Position numbers and translations under genes: made by a program. From the NCBI GenBank assembly GCA_024280785.1, contig JAJRPK010000333.1:1-12877 (forward strand): DNA of 12,877 nucleotides. Direction: 5' to 3'. Below are positions 7,611 to 12,877 of this stretch, piece by piece. Under the pieces are notes generated by a model. That model had not been told where the DNA came from and did no database searches. It was given only the letters and a program-made list of their open reading frames with translations. The stretch's first letter is position 1; each line of letters opens with the position of its first letter. The DNA comes from Gammaproteobacteria bacterium (GTDB taxonomy: Bacteria > Pseudomonadota > Gammaproteobacteria > Pseudomonadales > UBA7434).

Positions 7611-8395
7611 GTAAAGTTAAGCGCAGGGATGACAAGTACGTTGATAAAAGTGCGACAAAAATATGGTTAGAAGAGGCAAGCCCTGACAACCCTTATTTAA
7701 CAGAAGATGCCTTTTGTCACGGTTATAATTTTCTAGATTTAGTCGAAAATAAAAGCTATTCAGATATTGTTTACCTATTGTTTAAGGGCGAGTTACCTTC
7801 CCTTGAATCTTCTCGTTTATTTACTGCATTGATGGTGGCCTGTATAACTCCGGGGCCTCGAAGCCCTGCTGCTCGAGCGGCAGTTTTGGCTGGTGTGGGA
7901 AAAACTGATCCAGAATTAATTCTTCCCATCGCGTTGAATATTCTTTCCGGAAAAAATGGCGGTGCTGCCGATATTCTCCCGTCGATGCGGTTTATTGTGC
8001 GAAACGTCAAGAAAGACCCTGAAGAAATTATTGCCAATATTAATGACTCAGATGGTGCAACTGCTTTGCCGCCAGGGTTCGCACAGGTATTTGGCGGCAG
8101 TGACCCACTGACGGTCAAGTTAGGGGAATCGTTAGCAACTTATAGTGAAGCGAGTCAGTGCTTGCCTTGGGTTTTAGCGGTAGCCCGAGGAATTAACAAT
8201 GGTGGGTTGTTGATGACCGGACTATTTTCAGCGGTATTGTGTGATCTCGGGTTTAGCCCAAAGGTTGGCGGTGGTATTTTCCAGATTTGCAACGCTCCTG
8301 GATTATGTGCACACGGTTTTGAGTTTATAGGTCAACCACTTACGTCGGTTCCCTTTTTGGATGACGACGATTACTTTATTGAAGATTTGAAATGA
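7607..8395 (+). CDS. Citrate synthase/citryl-CoA lyase-like protein, first of a pair, atypical active site
   Basis: 262 aa, the size of short citryl-CoA-lyase-type members of the citrate synthase superfamily. Family features: a GYNFLDLVENKSYSDIVYLL segment with FKGELPS (about 40-65) like the GYD..DL..FxEVxYLLLxGELP block; ALMVA..TPGPRSPAARAA (75-92); NGGA (117-120); PPGFAQVFGGSDPLT (155-169); NNGGLL (197-202); and DLGF...APGLCAHGFE near the C-end. Catalytic positions look changed: DHGP is TPGP, HGGA is NGGA, the GFGHR histidine region is GFAQV, and NVDG is NNGG. Standard citrate synthase or lyase chemistry is therefore doubtful. The start is TTG at 7607 because TAA at 7592 blocks the frame upstream, but the good ribosome-binding site points to ATG 7599 in another frame. 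The stop overlaps the next gene's start (ATGA). Superfamily fairly confident, activity unknown; a heteromer with the next protein is inferred. Confidence 0.8.
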   Translation: MSKVKRRDDKYVDKSATKIWLEEASPDNPYLTEDAFCHGYNFLDLVENKSYSDIVYLLFKGELPSLESSRLFTALMVACITPGPRSPAARAAVLAGVGKTDPELILPIALNILSGKNGGAADILPSMRFIVRNVKKDPEEIIANINDSDGATALPPGFAQVFGGSDPLTVKLGESLATYSEASQCLPWVLAVARGINNGGLLMTGLFSAVLCDLGFSPKVGGGIFQICNAPGLCAHGFEFIGQPLTSVPFLDDDDYFIEDLK

Positions 8396-9204
8396 TTCAA
8401 GATACTAGATTCTGGGATGATAGGAGACAAAAAATATACAGCCATGCTGGTGGGTGGAAGCTAGGGGTGGGTGCCTATACCTACGGGCTAAATTTATTAG
8501 ATGGTGCGATGGGCCAATACTCCTATATGCAAATCCACATGCGTAATACCACAGGAAAGTCGGTAGATAAAGACGTTGCTGCATGGATGGAAGCTGTATT
8601 CATTTGTCAAAGTTGGCCCGATGCAAGAATATGGTGTAATCAGATTGGTGCTTTGGCTGGAGAGGCTCATTGTTCTCCCACTTCTGCGGCAACCGCTGGC
8701 GCCCAAGCGGCATGCTCAGAAGCATATAGCGGTAAGACGATCATCAAGGGCTGTGAGTTTATGGAAAAGGCTCACTTGAGTTATCAGTCAGGTATGAGCG
8801 TAGAAGATATTGTAGAGCGGGAAGTAGCAAGCAAAAGGGGCAAGGCGATAATCATGGGCTATACGAGGCCTATCGCGAAAGGTGATGAGCGTGTTAGTGA
8901 GCTTTGGCGAGTTGCCCGGGAATTGGGTTTTTCAATTGGCCCGAGAGAAAAATTAGCGTTAGAGATAGAAAATTATTTAGCTAAGAACTACGATGAATGG
9001 ATGAATATGTGCGGCTGCGTTGCTTCTTTTATGTTGGATCAGGGCTTTACTGGCAAAGGACTATTTAACATAATGGCAGTGATGGCGTATTCAGGTGTCT
9101 CTGGGTGCTATGTTGATGCTATTGATCGCCCACAAGGTAGTTTTTTACCGTTGCGTTGCGATGATATTATTTACAAAGGTAAAAACAAAAGACCGTTGCC
9201 GTAA
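8392..9204 (+). CDS. Citrate synthase/citryl-CoA lyase-like protein, second of a pair, atypical and Cys-rich
   Basis: 270 aa, with its start inside the stop of the preceding gene (ATGA), so translation is probably coupled. It shares the citrate-synthase-like plan but is very different from its neighbour: WPDARIWCNQIGALAGEAHC (75-94) resembles the PDA..W..R.AALAG block, MGYTRPIAKGDERV (155-168) takes the place of GFGHRVYKxxDPR, and MCGCVASFMLDQGF (206-219) replaces NVDGxxxxxLxDLGF. The canonical His is Thr/Arg and the canonical Asp is Cys. It has nine cysteines (72, 82, 94, 108, 121, 207, 209, 239, 256), with a CxC at 207-209 at the former Asp site. No signal peptide, so cytoplasmic. A divergent duplicate forming a heteromer with the first protein is the simplest reading; a new activity or a non-catalytic partner role is possible. 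Convergent with the EAL gene, 24 bases between stops. Confidence 0.75.
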   Translation: MIQDTRFWDDRRQKIYSHAGGWKLGVGAYTYGLNLLDGAMGQYSYMQIHMRNTTGKSVDKDVAAWMEAVFICQSWPDARIWCNQIGALAGEAHCSPTSAATAGAQAACSEAYSGKTIIKGCEFMEKAHLSYQSGMSVEDIVEREVASKRGKAIIMGYTRPIAKGDERVSELWRVARELGFSIGPREKLALEIENYLAKNYDEWMNMCGCVASFMLDQGFTGKGLFNIMAVMAYSGVSGCYVDAIDRPQGSFLPLRCDDIIYKGKNKRPLP

Positions 9205-9228
9205 TTGATTCGCTAAGGGTTCTGTATC

Positions 9229-11766
9229 TTAAGATCCCGTCTTCTTGGATGTCTCATCGATATTATTTTCTTGTGTGAGTTCGTTAATTAGCTCTTTGAT
9301 AGGCGCGGGCTTAGCTATTTCATATCCTTGAAATGAGTCAACTTCTAACACAGTGAGCACTTCGAGAATCGCCCGATTTTCTACATACTCAGCGATAGTC
9401 TTAAGGCCCATAACATGGCCGACCTCATTAATAGATTTAACCATCGCCATGTCAATGGGGTCATCGAGAATCCCTTTTACAAAGAGTCCATCGATTTTAA
9501 GGATGTCCACAGGCAATTTTTTCAGATAGGCGAAGGAAGACATGCCGCTACCAAAATCATCTAGCGCAAACTGGCAGCCTAAATCCTTGATTGAAGCAAT
9601 GAATTCACCCGCGCGCATAAAATTTGATACAGCAGCTGTTTCAGTAATTTCAAAGCAAATTTTATTGGGGCTAACCCCTGAATTTTTAAAGCAATTGGTA
9701 ATAAAGTCAGTGAAATTATCTTCACAAATTGATAGTCCAGATAAATTGATTGACATGTAATTAATTTCAGCAAGGACTGCGGGGTGTTCACTTAGCCACT
9801 GCAGGGTTTTTTGCACTACCCAGCGATCCAGTTTTGGCGTTAAATTATAACGTTCTGCTGCATTTAAATAGGGAGCTGGACTGAGAAAATTACCATCAAC
9901 GTCGGTCAATCGTAGTAACACTTCAAAGCTGTCTTTTTTTGTTGGGTCGCTGTTTAGGATGCGTTGTTGGAACAGGCAGGCTCGATCCGTATCGATTGCG
10001 TCCATGAGCTCTGTCGCCAACAACACTTCAGTTCGTTTCTCAAACAGTTCCTCATCTTTCGCACTGTAGCTGGCTACACGATTTTTCCCGCGTTCCTTGG
10101 CTTTATTACAGGCTGCACTTGCAGACGAAATTAACTCAGCTAAGTCTGTTGTATCGCTATTAATAGCGACGATGCCAATGCCAACGTTGATATCGAATAC
10201 TTTGTTATCGAACTCGAAGGTCATGTTAGAGAATTCACTGGCGATAACTTCGCAGATACGATTAGCAATATCTATAGAGCAATGACGCAATAAAATACCG
10301 AATTCATCACCGCCAATTCTTGCGACAGCGTCGCTAGGAGCGCGGACTTTCTGTTTTAGTACGCTAGCGACTTTTTGTAGTAGTTTGTCGCCTGCATTAT
10401 GACCACAAGTCTCGTTGACAATATTGAACTGAGATAAAGATAAGTGACACAAAGCATGTTGTGAGTCACTTTCTGCCATTTCGTGAATTGCTAGTCGAAC
10501 TTCTTGGTCAAATACCTCGCGATTATGTAGACCTGTAAGGGGGTCGTGACTTGCGTGAAATGATAATTGTTTTTCTATGCGTTTTACTTCAGTTCGGTCT
10601 CGAAAAGTTAATACGGCACCGGTGACCTGACCCGATGAATCTCTAATAGGCGCGGCTTGCTGTTCAATGATGCGTTCTTCATTGTGCCGGTTTTTTAAAA
10701 CATTTCTGGCGCTTGAGTAGAGAACTTTATTTTCAGCGATGGCACGTTTCACCAAGTTGGCCGAAGGTATGCGTGATACTTCGTGGTAAGTTTGAAAAAC
10801 ATCACTAATTTGCGTGCCTTTGATCTCTTCGAGCGAGTACTGCAATACTTTCTGGGCAACGGAATTTAAATAATCAATTTCACCTAAATTGTTAGTTGTA
10901 ATAACACCGTCTGCTATGGACTCCAGAGTAATTTGAGCGCGTTTTTTTTCGGCGCTTAGTTCGGATTGTTTCTCTTCAAACTGTTGGTTACTGACAATGA
11001 AATCTTCACGATGAGCAGCAATACTACATACGTGCCTGAGCTGTTCGGCGCGAAATGGTTTGGAAATAAAATCTACTGCACCTGCAACAATAAGTTCGGC
11101 CGCTTTTTTTGCATCACCATGAGCCGTCATCATCACTACCGATTGATTCGGATTGTGGTGAAGGATTTCATGTAACACGGCTTCACCGGACATTTTAGGC
11201 AACATCAAATCAAGTAAGACAATATCATGTCGACCGGCTAACCAGGCTTCTAGTCCTGATTCGCCATCAGCAGCATGAGTGAGGTTAAAGCGCTTGTTGA
11301 GAACTCTGTCTATTAACTGCGCGGTATCTTCGTAGTCTTCGATGACTAAGATACTAGATTTTGGAAGCTTGGATGAATCGTCTTCCATCAGTTCCTTTAC
11401 CAACTCGCCAAGTTGGTGGAGTTCTGATAGTGGAATGAAGCGATTAATTTCAAACTCTTTGGACGTCGCTTCTGCAATGCGTTGGCTGTAGGTCGAAGAG
11501 ACCACCACGATTTTTGTATGAGACGACGCGGCTAGCATGTCTGAGCGAATGAGGCGCGTTAGCCTCCAAGCATCGAGGTTATGAATGTCTATGTCAGTGA
11601 CAACCAAATCGAAGTGTTTCTGCCTCAATAAGTCGATAGCTTGCAGGCCGTCACTGGCTTCTTTAATATTTTGAAACCCAGAGTTTTTTAATTGACTACA
11701 GATTTCTGCTCTAAGAGTGTGAACAGGGTTAACAACGAGTATTTTGACCTCGGGGTGGGGCAGCAT
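9229..11766 (-). CDS. REC-REC-PAS-GGDEF-EAL cyclic-di-GMP phosphodiesterase (predicted)
   Basis: 845 aa, cytoplasmic. REC1 (about 6-125) keeps an Asp58 but has Asn13-Pro14 instead of the acidic pair and no Lys at the switch site, so it is degenerate. REC2 (about 137-255) is canonical: Glu143/Asp144, phospho-acceptor Asp186, Thr214, Lys236. A helical linker leads to a PAS domain (about 280-390), then GGDEF (about 405-565) and EAL (about 585-830). GGDEF residues 485-489 are intact, but the upstream metal-binding DxD reads SLS (443-445) and the I-site is RAPSD rather than RxxD, so cyclase activity is doubtful. EAL has Glu615 (EVLLR), Asn674, Glu706, Asp736/Asp737, Lys757, Glu793 and Gln813, as expected for an active phosphodiesterase hydrolysing c-di-GMP. 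ATG 11766 is preferred (AAGGA upstream); an in-frame GTG at 11811 lacks one. The phosphodonor is unknown; the kinase at 314-1954 is one candidate. Confidence 0.93.
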   Translation of the reverse strand: MLPHPEVKILVVNPVHTLRAEICSQLKNSGFQNIKEASDGLQAIDLLRQKHFDLVVTDIDIHNLDAWRLTRLIRSDMLAASSHTKIVVVSSTYSQRIAEATSKEFEINRFIPLSELHQLGELVKELMEDDSSKLPKSSILVIEDYEDTAQLIDRVLNKRFNLTHAADGESGLEAWLAGRHDIVLLDLMLPKMSGEAVLHEILHHNPNQSVVMMTAHGDAKKAAELIVAGAVDFISKPFRAEQLRHVCSIAAHREDFIVSNQQFEEKQSELSAEKKRAQITLESIADGVITTNNLGEIDYLNSVAQKVLQYSLEEIKGTQISDVFQTYHEVSRIPSANLVKRAIAENKVLYSSARNVLKNRHNEERIIEQQAAPIRDSSGQVTGAVLTFRDRTEVKRIEKQLSFHASHDPLTGLHNREVFDQEVRLAIHEMAESDSQHALCHLSLSQFNIVNETCGHNAGDKLLQKVASVLKQKVRAPSDAVARIGGDEFGILLRHCSIDIANRICEVIASEFSNMTFEFDNKVFDINVGIGIVAINSDTTDLAELISSASAACNKAKERGKNRVASYSAKDEELFEKRTEVLLATELMDAIDTDRACLFQQRILNSDPTKKDSFEVLLRLTDVDGNFLSPAPYLNAAERYNLTPKLDRWVVQKTLQWLSEHPAVLAEINYMSINLSGLSICEDNFTDFITNCFKNSGVSPNKICFEITETAAVSNFMRAGEFIASIKDLGCQFALDDFGSGMSSFAYLKKLPVDILKIDGLFVKGILDDPIDMAMVKSINEVGHVMGLKTIAEYVENRAILEVLTVLEVDSFQGYEIAKPAPIKELINELTQENNIDETSKKTGS

Positions 11767-11945
11767 GTTAATTCCTTTAGTAACTACGGGTGCTATGTAA
11801 GTGTCGAACACAAGGTAAGCATCTAGTGCAAGGGAGTTAAGCGAAAATTGTGATTATTTGGCCCTATTTAAAGAGTATAGATCGCTTAGGTGTATCTGCC
11901 AGCTAAAGGGTGGATTTTATTTCGTTTAAAAACAATGACTTATAA
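11767..11945 (-). other. Intergenic region upstream of the EAL-protein gene
   Basis: About 180 bases between two minus-strand genes. A good minus-strand -10-like TATACT lies near 11878 but has only a poor -35 match. The strong ribosome-binding site AAAGGAATTAAC precedes ATG 11766. No convincing hairpin terminator is seen for the upstream gene. No small ORF with support. Confidence 0.35.
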
Positions 11946-12877
11946 TTATTTTCTTAAAATTTCGAGTTGATCGAGGTACAACTCGACTAGCACAGTCAGC
12001 TCGCCAATGTCATCGGCATTAAAGCGGTCTTCTGAATAACTAAAGCCTGCGCCCAGATCTGGCAATATGTGGGAGTCGCGCTGTGCTTGAGACAGAGACG
12101 TTTGTAGCAAGCGTGCGGATTTTGCTGATTTGGTTGCATTTTGGGCTAGCCGAATACCTGCTTTGTCTGCCAATAAGTCCCAAGCGCTAATAGTTTTACC
12201 GACATTTAAGTCAGAAATCTCTTTATCCAGACCAATTAAGTCTGCGAGCCCTTCGTCTGCAATCAGAGTTAAGCCCGCCGAAAGTATCATATGTTGGGCT
12301 AAGTCCCGGCGGCCATATACTGTATACGGTTTGCTCACTAAGCCCTGCTTGTTGCCTTGGGTGCTATTGAGCATGCTCGTCAGCTGATCACCGCCAAAAT
12401 TCTTTGCCAGCGCCAGTAGCGCCGCGCGATTTTCGGCAACGGGGTCTCCAGATTGAGTGCTCCGTTCACTGGCATATTGAAATAGAGAGCCTAGTAAATG
12501 CACTAATGGGCCGTTAGCGGGTAATTTTTGAATTTTTCGGCTATAGCTAACAATCCGCTGTTGTTCGTCTTGCGATAAGACTAAAGCCTGATAACTACTA
12601 ATTACTGAGTTGCCATTGGCAGGGAATGTGTAGTCAACAATAAGGTGGCTGTTGGCTAAGCGAAGCCCCTGTATGTTTTTCCACGCTTCGACAAGCTGTT
12701 TTGATTGAGGTTGTTGTAATGCTGTATGCAAAATAAAGTCAGCAATTTTTTGGCTGGTGGAATCGCTTAGCGTAAGGGACCCAATGCTAAGTCCGCGCAC
12801 TGCAATCCATTGCCCCTGTTTGGCACTGTTATTAATTGAAAGTTTCCAATTAATATTGATCCAGTCATCTTTGGCCC
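11946..12877 (-). CDS. Uncharacterised protein, C-terminal part (5' truncated)
   Basis: The frame has no stop up to the right edge, so the N-terminus is missing; the GTG at 12800 is an internal Val codon (preceding residues read NSAKQGQWIA). At least 310 residues are present. The first visible part looks beta-rich (WKLSINNS, IAVRGLSIGSLTLSD) and is followed by mostly helical sequence. A segment around TVYGRRDLAQHMILSAGLTL, then GLADLIGLDKEISD and WDLLADKAGIRLAQ, looks like a conserved core I associate with uncharacterised exported or envelope proteins, but I cannot name the family. The end (DIGELTVLVELYLDQLEILRK) could be amphipathic. No membrane segment is obvious in the visible part; a signal peptide, if any, lies outside. 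Function unknown. Confidence 0.75.
   Translation of the reverse strand, partial: AKDDWININWKLSINNSAKQGQWIAVRGLSIGSLTLSDSTSQKIADFILHTALQQPQSKQLVEAWKNIQGLRLANSHLIVDYTFPANGNSVISSYQALVLSQDEQQRIVSYSRKIQKLPANGPLVHLLGSLFQYASERSTQSGDPVAENRAALLALAKNFGGDQLTSMLNSTQGNKQGLVSKPYTVYGRRDLAQHMILSAGLTLIADEGLADLIGLDKEISDLNVGKTISAWDLLADKAGIRLAQNATKSAKSARLLQTSLSQAQRDSHILPDLGAGFSYSEDRFNADDIGELTVLVELYLDQLEILRK

Noticed and set aside
7771..8118. 115-codon minus-strand ORF inside the first citrate-synthase-like gene
   Set aside because: Opposite-strand shadow of a gene with clear family motifs; no own ribosome-binding site or recognisable domain.
7607..9204. One citrate synthase gene split by a frameshift into two ORFs
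   Set aside because: Each ORF independently spans the family's motif order from N- to C-terminus, and the ATGA overlap is a normal coupled junction, so they are two genes.
9205..9240. Bidirectional terminator between the convergent genes, from the palindrome ATCTTAAGAT
   Set aside because: Only 10 bases, AT-rich, with no room for a loop and no T-run; it overlaps the EAL gene's stop.
11866..11895. Sigma-54 promoter (TGGCA near TAAGC) upstream of the EAL gene
   Set aside because: The GG to GC spacing is 13 rather than the required 10 bases.
1..12877. Mobile element, phage, CRISPR or RNA genes
   Set aside because: No transposase or integrase motifs, no regularly spaced repeats and no tRNA or rRNA-like segments were seen on either strand.

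Overview
The window (about 12.9 kb, roughly 45% GC by eye) reads like chromosome from a Gram-negative bacterium, most likely a gammaproteobacterium. This rests on the TonB-dependent outer-membrane receptor, the periplasmic binding protein coupled to a HAMP histidine kinase, and the large REC-REC-PAS-GGDEF-EAL protein. A marine or aquatic lineage is a guess from gene style. No rRNA, tRNA, CRISPR array, transposase or phage gene is visible.

Layout. (1) 1-269, plus: C-terminal end of a left-handed beta-helix (hexapeptide) acyltransferase cut by the window edge. (2) 314-2927, minus: a two-gene unit of an exported ABC_sub_bind-type periplasmic protein followed by a membrane histidine kinase that starts 4 bases after its stop. 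(3) 2928-3124: divergent promoter region. (4) 3125-5080, plus: a large thiamine-diphosphate enzyme related to acetolactate synthase, followed by a hairpin/T-run terminator and a 300-base leader. (5) 5386-9204, plus: a probable operon of a TonB-dependent receptor and two adjacent, mutually divergent citrate-synthase-superfamily proteins (stop-start overlap ATGA). Both appear to lack the standard catalytic residues. (6) 9229-11766, minus and convergent: a c-di-GMP protein with a degenerate GGDEF and an intact EAL domain, so probably a phosphodiesterase. (7) 11946-12877, minus: an unrecognised protein whose N-terminus lies beyond the window.

How it may fit together (inference): a receptor imports an unknown ligand across the outer membrane; the periplasmic binding protein may sense it and signal through the histidine kinase; the receiver-bearing EAL protein is a possible output; and the ThDP enzyme plus the paired citrate-synthase-like proteins are candidates for processing the ligand or a carboxylic-acid/CoA compound. 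The most unusual part is the receptor-linked pair of catalytically atypical citrate-synthase-like proteins. The first of them also has an odd start: the good ribosome-binding site drives a three-codon mini-ORF that ends on the TTG start of the long frame. The binding-protein gene shows a similar arrangement.
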